A stretch of 16,113 nt of DNA from Bryobacterales bacterium (GCA_903970295.1 CAJCHQ010000159.1:1-16113); one strand, 5' to 3'; positions 1 through 7,768 are shown, counted from the first letter of the stretch. Notes: generated by a model not told the origin, from the letters alone. A program made the numbers and translations.

Positions 1-2
1 TG

Positions 3-56
3 ACTGACGGTCATACTGCAGAGCAAAACTCGATCGCCATGCTGGTTCGCAACTAA
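3..56 (+). CDS. 3' end of an unidentified gene (partial)
   Basis: The window opens in a frame that reads TDGHTAEQNSIAMLVRN and then TAA at 54-56. The other two forward frames show no such clean ending: one has a stop at base 1 and another at base 5. About 100 bases separate it from the next start codon, as expected for the end of one gene before another. Only 17 residues are visible, so neither function nor reality can be settled. Confidence 0.3.
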   Translation, partial: TDGHTAEQNSIAMLVRN

Positions 57-155
57 GGTTTTTCTCCGATATTTGGAGACTTCCAATTGGGGTCTTACGA
101 TTGTCAGAGGCGCCAGCTCAGCCCATAATCGAGAATCTCAGATAATCAGGATTCG

Positions 156-1238
156 ATGAAGCAACAGTTTCTAGCTAAAGTAGCCAGTATCATGGCATTG
201 GTAGCCAATGCCATATTTCTCACCTATCTTGTTGTTTTCGCCACAGCTCAACCGAGCGGCCCGCTGATTGCAGCCGTAGCATTCGAAGTCGTGTTCTTCG
301 CAGCTATGATAGGCTATAGACTTTTGCGGAGCAGAACACAATCCGCAAAGCTCGCATCAGCAGCGATGCTGAGCTTGGAGAACCACAGCAAGTTATTCAG
401 GACCGCCCGCAACGTGTTCGGATATGCCGGCATAGTCTTGTCCTCAGCCGTGTGTTTATTTCTACTGGTCGACCTTTCCGCTTTCTTGTGCGCCAATTCA
501 GGCAATAGACAGGCGGCGATAATGCTTTATCGGGTTGTGGCACCGCCGGCAGTACTAGGGCTTCATCCGGCATTTTCGCTTGAGATGCTTGCTGGTGCTT
601 GTGTTCAATCGGATAAGTTGGCTAAAGCTGAGCAGCTGGACTTTACTCTTGCTGATATTCGCCGGTCGATTGTCGGTGAGAAGCATGAACTCATGGCCGC
701 AATCGATTGTGATTTGGGGGACCTTTACAAGCGCTGGGGCAAATCCGATGAGGCTGAGAAACATTATCGTAAGTCGATTTTGCTGTCACAAGAGATTCAT
801 TATCGGCTTGGTTGGGGCCATCCTCTGACCAGGTTGGCGATTTTATTACGTGATGAGCAGAAATACGAGCCAGCCGAGCAAGCGTTCAAAGCGGCGCTGA
901 CGATTCGCCGTAAGTTATTTGGTAATAAGAGTCTGAAAGTGGCCGAGACTTTGAAAGAGTACTCAATGCTCAAGCTTGAGCAAGGACATGTGGCAGAAGC
1001 TTCCAGACTCGAGAAAGAAGCCGACGGTATTACGAATGGTGTCCCGAAAAAGCCGATCGATCAGCTCTCTGGCTTGGCACCGCTCGTAGTGATGTGCTTG
1101 TCTTTTTTGATTTTCAGTCAGCGAGACAGGTTATTAATCATGGTCGCTGCTTGTCTCGAAGAGAAGCATTCGGCGCCGAAAGTCGTTGCGGTGTCTTCTG
1201 CAGATTCGCGGTGCAAACCTCGCAGCAATGAATCTTGA
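156..1238 (+). CDS. Membrane-anchored tetratricopeptide repeat (TPR) protein
   Basis: A 360-aa protein with hydrophobic segments near residues 8-30, 35-56, 88-110 and 304-321, so it is probably an inner-membrane protein. Between the third and last segments lies a soluble stretch with TPR-like helical pairs at about 183-215 (key pattern LGDLYKRWGKSDEAEKHYRKS), 223-255 (LAILLRDEQKYEPAEQAFKAAL) and 262-290. TPRs are protein-protein binding scaffolds, and the partner is unknown. The ATG has an AGGA five bases upstream, which supports this start; a GATAAT at 141-146 could be its -10 box. The C-terminal 35 residues after the last membrane segment are polar and low in complexity. The family is clear, the specific role is not. 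No obvious operon partner follows: about 550 bases separate it from the Nudix gene. Confidence 0.75.
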   Translation: MKQQFLAKVASIMALVANAIFLTYLVVFATAQPSGPLIAAVAFEVVFFAAMIGYRLLRSRTQSAKLASAAMLSLENHSKLFRTARNVFGYAGIVLSSAVCLFLLVDLSAFLCANSGNRQAAIMLYRVVAPPAVLGLHPAFSLEMLAGACVQSDKLAKAEQLDFTLADIRRSIVGEKHELMAAIDCDLGDLYKRWGKSDEAEKHYRKSILLSQEIHYRLGWGHPLTRLAILLRDEQKYEPAEQAFKAALTIRRKLFGNKSLKVAETLKEYSMLKLEQGHVAEASRLEKEADGITNGVPKKPIDQLSGLAPLVVMCLSFLIFSQRDRLLIMVAACLEEKHSAPKVVAVSSADSRCKPRSNES

Positions 1239-1250
1239 TCTGCCCGATAT

Positions 1251-1454
1251 TTATGTCGTGCCAGAGTTCTGGGGGGCTGCCTTGAGCGGGACTGGCTTCC
1301 ATGCTACTTCGCAGGCGCCCTTGCCACATCGATTTAATTTGTCTTCCTGCAACTCTTCACGGGTCTCAGGTTTTGTAGTGAATTTTGCGGCCGGCTCCGG
1401 TCGTTTTGATTTGATCTGCCGCGATCTTGGGGTGCCAAAGGATTCCAGGTTCAT
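1251..1454 (-). CDS. Possible small basic protein in the TPR-Nudix gap
   Basis: A 67-aa leftward reading frame fills the front of a 548-base stretch (1239-1786) that otherwise holds no clear gene. It begins MNLESFGTP, is rich in Lys, Arg, Glu and Pro, and has two Cys separated by four residues (RCGKGAC). An AGAAAGAG lies seven bases before the ATG and could be a ribosome-binding site. I recognise no family. A 113-aa forward frame (1186-1527) overlaps it; that frame looks less protein-like and starts inside the TPR gene. The rest of the gap (1455-1750) holds only a short GTCAC-C-GTGAC palindrome near 1550. This may be chance. Confidence 0.25.
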   Translation of the reverse strand: MNLESFGTPRSRQIKSKRPEPAAKFTTKPETREELQEDKLNRCGKGACEVAWKPVPLKAAPQNSGTT

Positions 1455-1751
1455 GAGTAAGCTCTTTCTAGCCTCAGATCAGGTGGGGATGTCCCAAAAA
1501 TTCACTAGTAATTATCTTCGCGTCTGATAACGAAAGCCGCTGTGCAGCGACGTCACCGTGACTGAGGTCATCTTATCAGCCGTATATCTTTTTCAACACA
1601 AAGGATTTCATTAAGATCGCGAATTTATCTCGAAGGGCTGTCGTGAGTATATATTTCGACCTCATGCAGATGCTAAGCTTCTGATATTGATGGTCGCGAA
1701 ATTTATTGCTGGCCTGGAAAAGTCGTCACCGACCTCGCTTAAGTCGGGTGA

Positions 1752-1781
1752 GCGACAGTCACCCTCTTGACTTGTTACAAT
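1752..1781 (+). promoter_or_regulatory. Candidate promoter for the Nudix gene, suggesting a leaderless mRNA
   Basis: GCGACA (1752-1757) and TACAAT (1776-1781) are spaced by 18 bases and resemble sigma-70 -35 and -10 boxes. The -10 box ends only five bases before the ATG at 1787, so transcription would start at or next to the start codon. No Shine-Dalgarno sequence is present before that ATG, which fits a leaderless transcript. The -35 match is only 4 of 6. Confidence 0.35.
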
Positions 1782-1786
1782 CTGTG

Positions 1787-2326
1787 ATGTCACCACGAAT
1801 CGAGTATCGGATTTTGATCTGTTGTCCTCTTTGCACTAACGAGCTGAAGAACATCGAAATCGGTGGGCGAGATCGTCTCTGCTGTATTAGCTGCGATTTC
1901 GTTAATTGGGACAATCCGAAGCCAGTCACAGCAACCCTGGTACCATTTGACGGCGGTTTGGTTTTAGTTAAGCGAAAATTCGAGCCGTTCATCGGAGACT
2001 GGTGCCTTCCCGGTGGTTTCATCGAAGCTTACGAACATCCTGGTGAATCGGCTGCCCGTGAAGTTCTAGAAGAGACCGGACTAGATATCCACGATGAAAA
2101 ATTGATTTGGGCCGCCTCTCCAGGACGAAACATCAATGTCGTCATTCTCTTCTATGAAGCAGGCTCGGCATCCGGCGAGATGGTGCCTGGCGATGATGCA
2201 AGCGAAGTTGGTTCATTCACCCAGGATGCTTTGCCGCCAAACATTGCCTTCGAACTTCATCGCAAGATGATCAAGCAATGGTTCGAATCCAGGCGGGGAG
2301 CTGACGCGGTTATACAGCAAGCCTGA
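1787..2326 (+). CDS. Nudix hydrolase with N-terminal zinc ribbon
   Basis: A 179-aa protein that should hydrolyse a nucleoside diphosphate linked to another group, using a divalent metal. The N-terminus has a zinc ribbon made by two CxxC knuckles (CPLC at residues 13-16 and CISC at 33-36). The Nudix box GX5EX7REUXEEXGU is complete at about residues 77-99: GG-FIEAY-E, seven residues, REVLEETGL. Zinc-ribbon Nudix proteins of this length include NudC-like and ADP-ribose or NADH pyrophosphatase-type enzymes, but substrate cannot be read from the box. An upstream TTG at 1706 would add 27 residues; ATG 1787 is preferred because family members start just before the zinc ribbon and a -10 box lies immediately upstream. 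It ends 49 bases from the convergent end of lhr. Confidence 0.85.
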   Translation: MSPRIEYRILICCPLCTNELKNIEIGGRDRLCCISCDFVNWDNPKPVTATLVPFDGGLVLVKRKFEPFIGDWCLPGGFIEAYEHPGESAAREVLEETGLDIHDEKLIWAASPGRNINVVILFYEAGSASGEMVPGDDASEVGSFTQDALPPNIAFELHRKMIKQWFESRRGADAVIQQA

Positions 2327-2375
2327 TGGTGAATGTTTTCTAGGGTACACCACTGGCGGTGCGAATCAACTTCGT

Positions 2376-5243
2376 TCAGGAAAGCGGCAAGACAATCATC
2401 TTTGTCGAAATTGCCGATACCTTTTCTCCCGGCAGCACAGTACCAATCAAGTTGAGAGGGTCGGCTGAACTTGCCTCAATTGCGTTTATCGCCTCAGGCT
2501 GTCTTTTCGCCGCGCGTAATGAATCGGCGGCTTGTGGCAGAGCGAATTGCTCACCGATAAAGCCCAAGACAAATCTGCCGCCGCGCACTTCGCCACGATC
2601 TTCCATGTGCCTGAACGCGCCTAGTAGTTCGCGCCATGGCGGCAGGTTGGCTTCGCGCTGAACGACGTCTCGAAATACTACCCCATAGCGGGCGAGCAAT
2701 ACTTGGCACATCGACTCCAGTCCCTTTTGCTTGTCTGCGCGTTGATGTGCGTGCAGTAGAGACCATCTTCCGTACGCATAGTCTTTGAATCGACCGCTGC
2801 GCCCTGGGCGCTGAATCTCCCTTCTATTGGGACTGATCAGAGTGCGTAGATTATCGAAGCCATCAGCCGTTACCAGGCCAGCCGTGACCAATTCCCACAA
2901 AGCTCGTTCGATTTTGACTCGAGGCTGCCCGAGAACAGAAACTATATCTGCAAAAAAGCTCGCTCCGCGCTCTTTCAAAAACGCTGCGACGGCTTGGGCG
3001 GTGCTGCTCAAACCAGCGTACTCATGTTCGGTGTTCGAGCGCGGCAGAGTCGCCATCCAGTCGGCATCGTCACGAACAAAGAAGGCTATGGGTGCCGTGC
3101 TTGCCGGAATCACGCGTTTAATTACACCGGCATATTCGGCAGCGTCTGGCTGCAAATCTTCAGCGAGTCGCAGAGTTTTACTCGGGGCGGAAGCGTCTTT
3201 ATTTGCTATTTTAACAGGCACTTTGGAAGCGTCTTTTGCAGCAGCTTTGGATGCTTTTGCGGCTTTTGCTGTGGCTTTTGCTGCTGCTTTGTCTGCCACC
3301 TCTTCTGCTTCTTGAGCGGCTGGTAATTTTGAGTGGACGCTAAATCGTCCCCAACCGACAAGCCCTTTCAAGCAAAGACTATCGAGCATCTCCTCCTTGT
3401 AGCCTTTGACTCGTCTGGCGAGCACTTGAGACTCCCAGGCGTTGGCTGGTAGTTCAAAGCCCTGCAGTTGTCGCAGAATTTGCATCAAGCCGCGCTCACC
3501 AACAAGCTGTGTGCCCGGCGCAAGATGTTGCCAGCTTGCCAGCCACCGCGCATATACAGCTGCAGTGACGGGCTCGATCGCTTTGCGCAAGGTGGCTAGG
3601 GTCAGTTTGTGAATCTTCGCCAGCAGTCTACGTTCGCACCAGTCATATGATGAAAGAGGCAATGATGCCAGTGCAGTCACCACATGCGAAACTGCTTCGT
3701 GCTTTAAAAAGTGACCGCGCAAGATTCTGCCTTCGATTTCCAGCAAATTGACGGCTCGCTCCACATCACCTTCTGGCAGTTGCAACAGTGACGCGATATC
3801 ACATACGGTGGCAGGACCAAGCAAAGACATAAAGCTTCGCACTGTGTACAGAATCAGTCCATCACGTTCTTCCGGTACTGCCGCAGTCGCGGGCAACTGC
3901 TTTACGAAGCGGGCAGCAGGCCAAATGGTTTTTGCCGCCGCCACTCGCTCGGCACAGACCCAGTATGTCGATTCGTCGACGATCATTTTCGTCGCTCTTT
4001 TAACATTGATTAGCTGCTTCATGCTGTCTTGCCAGTGTTCACCTGGATTTTCGTGCAGCAGCGCGCTTGTCTCAGGCATTGCCACCATCGTGAACAACAG
4101 GTCGTGCAACTCATCGGCGTCCCTGACGTCAGGCCATGCCTGCTCGATTACTTTAGCAATCGCTTTTTCGTCGAGGTGGCCAAGCTCCCCGACTGTCGAA
4201 TCAGGCAAGATCCGGCGCATTTGGACAGCTCGTGTGCGACGTTCTTCCGGGCCGGCATCGTCGAGATAGGCATAGACATTAGCATTTATAATCTCGGCCG
4301 CAAACTGAGATGGCGTCGGGGTATCAACAGCGATACATGTGATTTTTCCCTCTTTGATGTCGCGAATTATCCCTACTAGCCCGGGCAAATCCATGGCTTC
4401 GGTCAGCACATCCTTCATCACCTCTTCAATCAAGGGGTGTTCGGGAATCAGAATGTCTCCAGGGTTATTGTCTTGGCACGCGGCTGCCGATGGGAAAACA
4501 GCAGCTAATAAGTCGTCGGAACGCAGCCTTTGCAGATAGGGCTGTACTCTCTTGCCGTTCATAAAGCGCAGCAGAGCCAGGGATCGAGCCGCGTCCCACT
4601 TCCAGCGAGTGGCAAAAATTGGCGACGCCAGCGCCGCTTGCTCAAGAGTGTGCTGAACTGTAGATTCTGTCAGGTAGAAAAACACGTCTCCTAGGGGAAA
4701 GCTGTGGTGCTCGGACAAAGCAATGCTCAAGCCATCTTCGGTTGCAGCTGCCTGCAGTTCCAAATTGAAACTACGACAGAACTTCTTGCGTAAAGCCAAT
4801 CCCCAGGCACGATTGATGCGAGCGCCAAATGGTGTGTGCAGGATCAGCTGCATGCCACCGCCCTCATCGAAAAATCTTTCGGCAATTACTTGCTTGACGG
4901 TTGGCACCGCTCCCAGTACCGCTCGTCCCTGCACCACATACTCGATCAACTGTTCTGCGCCCGATGGACTCAGTCCACACTCAGATGTAATCCAGTCGAT
5001 GGCCTTTTGCACTTCTTCCGAGTGAGAGGAGTGGGCGCCAAATTCCAGACCGACTGTTTTTGTCAATTCATCTATCTTCGCTCGCAACTCAGACACATGT
5101 TTCGACAATTCGTTGGTGCGTCCAGGTGCTTCGCCAAACCAGAAAGGGACGCTGGGCGGTGCACCGTGGGCATCTTCAACATAGACTTTGCCGCCGACGT
5201 TATCGATGCGGCGAATTCTCCAGGATGTACTGCCGAGAAGCAC
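2376..5243 (-). CDS. lhr: Lhr helicase, C-terminal part (separated by an in-frame TAG)
   Basis: A 955-residue frame that continues Lhr directly from the upstream 526-residue frame. Its start region shows the conserved block LLGSTSWRIRR, then YVEDAHGAPPSVPFWFGEAPGRT, both typical of large bacterial Lhr helicases immediately after the RecA core. Further on come the winged-helix and beta-sheet parts of the core, and the long C-terminal domain with family-like blocks (ALWELVTAGLVTADGF, GRWSLL, FRHMEDRGEVRGGRF). Lhr proteins unwind RNA:DNA and DNA substrates and are linked to DNA repair. Residues about 646-690 here form an Ala/Lys-rich linker. If translated alone, the first codon would be GTG 5243, which has GAGGAG five bases upstream; that sequence also encodes conserved residues RGD, so the ribosome-binding site may be coincidental. 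Terminator not seen. Confidence 0.85.
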   Translation of the reverse strand: MLLGSTSWRIRRIDNVGGKVYVEDAHGAPPSVPFWFGEAPGRTNELSKHVSELRAKIDELTKTVGLEFGAHSSHSEEVQKAIDWITSECGLSPSGAEQLIEYVVQGRAVLGAVPTVKQVIAERFFDEGGGMQLILHTPFGARINRAWGLALRKKFCRSFNLELQAAATEDGLSIALSEHHSFPLGDVFFYLTESTVQHTLEQAALASPIFATRWKWDAARSLALLRFMNGKRVQPYLQRLRSDDLLAAVFPSAAACQDNNPGDILIPEHPLIEEVMKDVLTEAMDLPGLVGIIRDIKEGKITCIAVDTPTPSQFAAEIINANVYAYLDDAGPEERRTRAVQMRRILPDSTVGELGHLDEKAIAKVIEQAWPDVRDADELHDLLFTMVAMPETSALLHENPGEHWQDSMKQLINVKRATKMIVDESTYWVCAERVAAAKTIWPAARFVKQLPATAAVPEERDGLILYTVRSFMSLLGPATVCDIASLLQLPEGDVERAVNLLEIEGRILRGHFLKHEAVSHVVTALASLPLSSYDWCERRLLAKIHKLTLATLRKAIEPVTAAVYARWLASWQHLAPGTQLVGERGLMQILRQLQGFELPANAWESQVLARRVKGYKEEMLDSLCLKGLVGWGRFSVHSKLPAAQEAEEVADKAAAKATAKAAKASKAAAKDASKVPVKIANKDASAPSKTLRLAEDLQPDAAEYAGVIKRVIPASTAPIAFFVRDDADWMATLPRSNTEHEYAGLSSTAQAVAAFLKERGASFFADIVSVLGQPRVKIERALWELVTAGLVTADGFDNLRTLISPNRREIQRPGRSGRFKDYAYGRWSLLHAHQRADKQKGLESMCQVLLARYGVVFRDVVQREANLPPWRELLGAFRHMEDRGEVRGGRFVLGFIGEQFALPQAADSLRAAKRQPEAINAIEASSADPLNLIGTVLPGEKVSAISTKMIVLPLS
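3228..3296 (-). repeat. Ala/Lys codon repeat encoding a flexible linker in Lhr
   Basis: On the forward strand this stretch repeats units like GCTTTTGC(G/T) with small variations. In the leftward frame of lhr they encode a run of Lys-Ala-Ala/Thr/Ser units (KAAAKATAKAAKASKAAAK). It is probably a low-complexity, solvent-exposed tether between two folded parts of the C-terminal region, and a likely site of replication slippage. Confidence 0.6.
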
Positions 5244-5276
5244 GACGTCTCCTCGGTGGCTGTCGATTGCGAAGTG

Positions 5277-5279
5277 CTA
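5277..5279 (-). other. lhr: In-frame TAG (amber) stop inside lhr
   Basis: Reading leftward, the codons are GGC ACG CTC GAT TAG CAC TTC GCA ATC GAC, that is GTLD-stop-HFAID. The 5277 frame and the 5243 frame are the same frame (36 bases apart), with no indel. In the Lhr family the motif here reads approximately GTLDE-x-F, so a GAG to TAG change at the Glu codon explains the break with one base. Without it the gene would be one 1494-codon frame, 2376-6857, a normal length for bacterial Lhr. Possible readings are a true nonsense mutation, a base-calling error, a split gene, or readthrough. Confidence 0.9.
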
Positions 5280-6857
5280 ATCGAGCGTGCCGATCGACAA
5301 TCCTTCAGGCTCTGCCACCACCGCGTACAAAGCTGTTTCTGGAATAGCGCCACCGCTAGTGATGGCAGCCAGACGGGCGCCGCGGCGAGCTTTAACAATG
5401 CCATTGACGCGGTCCCTGAGCAGGTAGGCGCCGTATCTGCCGCGACTGGCCGAAATTCCTTCGGTTAACATGGTAATTACTTGATCGAATTTTTCTCGCG
5501 ATAAATTGCGATATGGAAAAGCACGCTTGAGGTCTTCATAAAGCTGATCTTCAATAAGTTCTTCAACGCTCGCCATAGCCACGATCTGCTGGGCAAGAAT
5601 ATCGAGTGGGCATTCTGGAATTTCGAGTTTGTCGAGGTCACCATGTTTTATCGCTCTCACCAGTGCGGCTGTTTCAACCAGCTCATCTCTGGTGAATGGA
5701 AACAAGCGCCCTTTGGGAATCGCGCCGCGCCAGTGTCCGGCCCTGCCGATGCGCTGTAAACCGGTGGCAATTGTTTTGACAGTGTTGATTTGACAAACAA
5801 GGTCGATGAAACCGATATCGATTCCCAGTTCAAGTGATGCAGTCGCGACCAAAACCTTGATGTCACCGTCTTTCAATCTGGTTTCAGCGGCCAGGCGCAG
5901 TCTGCGGGAAAGACTGCCATGGTGGCAGGCGACATTCTCATCGCCCAGTCGGGCTGCCAAATGCATGGCGATTCGCTCAGCCTGCTTGCGCGTGTTGACA
6001 AAAACCAGTGTTGACTGGTGTTCTTTGACGAGTTCGGCTAAGCGATCGAAGTTCTCAGTCGATAATTCTTGCGGAGCGATCGGGCCTAAAGGTTGTTTCG
6101 GTAATTCGATGGCGATGTCCATCACCCGCCGATGCCCCACATTGACCACTGCCGGCGGTGTTGGGCAATGGCTGCCGGTGAGAAAGTCGGCGATCAATCC
6201 AATCGGGTTTTGTGTGGCCGACAAACCGATCCGGTTAGGTCTTTTTTTTGCTAACCGATCTAGGCGCTCCAGCGTCAGCGACAGGTGCGCGCCACGTTTG
6301 TCGTCAGCCACAGCATGAATTTCATCGACAATCACAGTTTCTACACTCGCAAGCATCTCGCGACTTTTGTCGGCAGTCAATAAAATGAACAGCGATTCCG
6401 GTGTGGTGACAAGAATATGGGGATTTTTGCGCAGCATTGCCTGACGCTCCCGCGTGGCGGTATCGCCTGTGCGCACAGCCGTGCGAATTTCTTGCATCTC
6501 GATGTTGCGTGCTTGGGCTAATTCGCGAATCTCATTCAACGGTGCGTCCAGGTTCTTTTGGATATCGTTGCTTAGCGCCTTAAGTGGCGAGATATAGATT
6601 ACGTCAGTCTTATCGCTGAGTTTGCCTGCTGTGGCAAGGCACACGAGCTTGTTGATGCAAGCGAGGAAAGCCGCTAATGTCTTGCCCGAGCCCGTGGGCG
6701 CGGAAATCAGCGTGGTCTGACCGGCGAGAATGGGTGGCCAACCGCCCTGTTGTGGTTCGGTCGGTGAGCCGAACTTGGCCAGAAACCAATCCCGAACAAG
6801 CGGATGCGCCCAGGCTAGCTGTTCTTGCTCGAGGGCGATGAGCCAATTCTTCTTCAT
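5277..6857 (-). CDS. lhr: Lhr-type DEAD/DEAH-box helicase, N-terminal RecA core
   Basis: A 526-residue superfamily 2 helicase core that couples ATP hydrolysis to nucleic acid unwinding. Motifs in order: Q-motif region TEPQQGGW (about 33-40), Walker A APTGSGKT (53-60), PLKAL (91-95), TTPESL (151-156), motif II DEIH (178-181), motif III SATQNP (213-218), motif V ATASLELGIDIG (338-349) and motif VI QRIGRAGH (368-375). All catalytic residues are present. The second RecA domain is followed by the start of the core winged-helix region, and the frame ends at ITSGGAIPETALY...SIGTLD, where intact Lhr proteins continue. The 526-aa product alone would lack the rest of the Lhr core, so full activity is doubtful. 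A perfect TATAAT lies seven bases before the ATG, with no Shine-Dalgarno, again suggesting a leaderless mRNA. Confidence 0.9.
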   Translation of the reverse strand: MKKNWLIALEQEQLAWAHPLVRDWFLAKFGSPTEPQQGGWPPILAGQTTLISAPTGSGKTLAAFLACINKLVCLATAGKLSDKTDVIYISPLKALSNDIQKNLDAPLNEIRELAQARNIEMQEIRTAVRTGDTATRERQAMLRKNPHILVTTPESLFILLTADKSREMLASVETVIVDEIHAVADDKRGAHLSLTLERLDRLAKKRPNRIGLSATQNPIGLIADFLTGSHCPTPPAVVNVGHRRVMDIAIELPKQPLGPIAPQELSTENFDRLAELVKEHQSTLVFVNTRKQAERIAMHLAARLGDENVACHHGSLSRRLRLAAETRLKDGDIKVLVATASLELGIDIGFIDLVCQINTVKTIATGLQRIGRAGHWRGAIPKGRLFPFTRDELVETAALVRAIKHGDLDKLEIPECPLDILAQQIVAMASVEELIEDQLYEDLKRAFPYRNLSREKFDQVITMLTEGISASRGRYGAYLLRDRVNGIVKARRGARLAAITSGGAIPETALYAVVAEPEGLSIGTLD

Positions 6858-6864
6858 AGGCGAA

Positions 6865-6893
6865 ATTATACCGAAGTCGCCGAAAAACTAACG
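6865..6893 (-). promoter_or_regulatory. Candidate promoter of lhr
   Basis: On the leftward strand a consensus TATAAT (6865-6870) lies seven bases before the lhr ATG at 6857. The hexamer 17 bases upstream (CGTTAG, 6888-6893) is a poor -35. Transcription would begin at about the start codon. There is no purine-rich ribosome-binding site between the -10 box and the ATG. Confidence 0.45.
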
Positions 6894-7157
6894 ATGCTTC
6901 CCGCGCCAGTGAAATCAACAGCACCCGGAGCCGTGCACTCGTTTTGCAACACCAGAATTACCAATGAACGATCAGCAATCGATCGAGAGCTTGCGCCCTC
7001 CCCGACTCCCTTCAAATTCTAGTCTTCGTCTGCATCTAGACGGCAGTAAAAGCACGAGTTGCATAAGTCTCGGCTACGGCGCACGCAGGCGGGCGCAACG
7101 GACTGACCCCGGACGCGATAAAAAAGCTAGTACCCGTGACCTCTCACCACGGGCCGT
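6894..7157 (+). other. Stretch without a convincing gene, upstream of the toxin remnant
   Basis: This is the upstream flank shared by lhr and the toxin-antitoxin remnant. It holds a 77-residue open frame (6964-7197) with no recognisable motif, no ribosome-binding site and an arginine/serine-rich composition typical of chance frames. A small hairpin CGTCT-6-AGACG lies near 7027-7042. In one frame, about 7090-7157, the reading LTPDAIKKLVPVTSHHGP ends at a TGA and could be a fragment of a lost gene, but I cannot name it. Confidence 0.3.
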
Positions 7158-7190
7158 GAATGGAGCAGTACTGCTGGTCGCCAATCGCCA

Positions 7191-7374
7191 GCGCTAGATG
7201 AGCAGGAAGAATGCTTTCAACTAAGCACCTTGGCGCAACTGGAGTTACTCAAAGAGCGTGGACCGCTACTCAACCGCCCTTACGTCGATACGCTCAAAGG
7301 CTCCGAAATAACACCTGGAAGACCAAAAAGCTGCTGAAGACCGGGCCGCGCAGGGGCAAAAAAATGATCAGTGA
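7191..7374 (+). pseudogene. Remnant of a HigB/RelE-like toxin gene with an internal deletion
   Basis: In one frame, bases 7191-7305 read ALDEQEECFQLSTLAQLELL and then KERGPLLNRPYVDTLKGS. This is the characteristic block of phage-derived HigB-type (Gp49-like) mRNA interferases, which runs LLEERGP..GRPYVDTLKGS. That frame then enters unrelated sequence and a stop. In the next frame, 7312-7371 reads HLEDQKAAEDRAAQGQKNDQ, a plausible toxin C-terminus, and stops at 7372-7374, overlapping the antitoxin start by 11 bases as intact toxin-antitoxin pairs often do. Roughly 45 central residues, which hold the catalytic beta-strands in this family, are missing, and the first 15 or so cannot be recognised. 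The toxin should therefore be inactive. Confidence 0.6.
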
Positions 7375-7768
7375 CGATGATTACATGAATAAGCTAAAGC
7401 CTGAGCCGCGCGCGAAAGTTCAAGAAATGGCTCGGCAACTAATTGACGAAGAAAAATCACTACGTGAAATTCGCAAAGCAAGAGAATGCTCGCAAACAGA
7501 ACTGGCTCAAAAACTGGGCATGAATCAGGGCGATCTCTTTAAGTTCGAGCGGCGCACCGATATGTATCTGAGCACCGTTCGTCAGTACGTTAAAGCACTT
7601 GGTGGCACCCTTGAACTGGTGGCTAGATTTCCAGATACCGGCGCAATAAAAATCGCCCACGTCGCCGATTTAAACATCGTCCAAAGCAAAATCGCTTTCT
7701 CTACGCCACTACCTCTAACCAACAAGAATCCTCTAAAATTGCCTTCTATCTTGCATTCGTCTTCTTGA
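7364..7768 (+). CDS. HigA-like antitoxin, XRE-family helix-turn-helix protein
   Basis: A 134-aa protein of the XRE-type antitoxin family that normally neutralises a HigB-type toxin and represses its own operon. The segment RAKVQEMARQLIDEEKSLRE (about 16-35) is the usual antitoxin lead-in; the helix-turn-helix follows at about 43-66 (SQTELAQKLGMNQGDLFKFE); then RTDMYLSTVRQYVKALGGTLELVARFP (64-90), which is highly typical. ATG 7364 is chosen because AGGGG lies seven bases upstream and the toxin remnant ends across it; a longer open frame from 7211 only reads toxin DNA in a wrong frame. Family members usually end soon after the ELVARFPD region, so the last 30 or so residues (NIVQSKIAFSTPLPL onward) may be a non-native tail. 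With its toxin destroyed, it may act only as an orphan repressor. Confidence 0.8.
   Translation: MISDDDYMNKLKPEPRAKVQEMARQLIDEEKSLREIRKARECSQTELAQKLGMNQGDLFKFERRTDMYLSTVRQYVKALGGTLELVARFPDTGAIKIAHVADLNIVQSKIAFSTPLPLTNKNPLKLPSILHSSS

Noticed and set aside
1186..1527. 113-codon forward frame after the TPR gene
   Set aside because: It starts inside the TPR gene, has no ribosome-binding site, and shows no protein-like motif.
2278..2291. GGTTCGAATCC, similar to a tRNA T-loop
   Set aside because: It lies within the Nudix coding end, and no acceptor stem, D-arm or anticodon arm surrounds it.
3228..3296. Repeats resembling a small tandem array
   Set aside because: They are explained as Ala/Lys codons of the Lhr linker and lack uniform repeat-spacer structure, so not a CRISPR.
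2827..6318. Several forward-strand frames (for example 2827-3315, 3748-4269, 4836-5468, 5806-6318)
   Set aside because: All lie opposite the strongly supported lhr gene and show no motifs; they are antisense shadows.
6964..7197. 77-codon forward frame upstream of the toxin remnant
   Set aside because: No ribosome-binding site, random-like composition, and it overlaps recognisable toxin sequence in another frame.
7211..7363. Upstream extension of the antitoxin frame
   Set aside because: It reads the toxin remnant in a wrong frame; the ribosome-binding site and family start point to ATG 7364.
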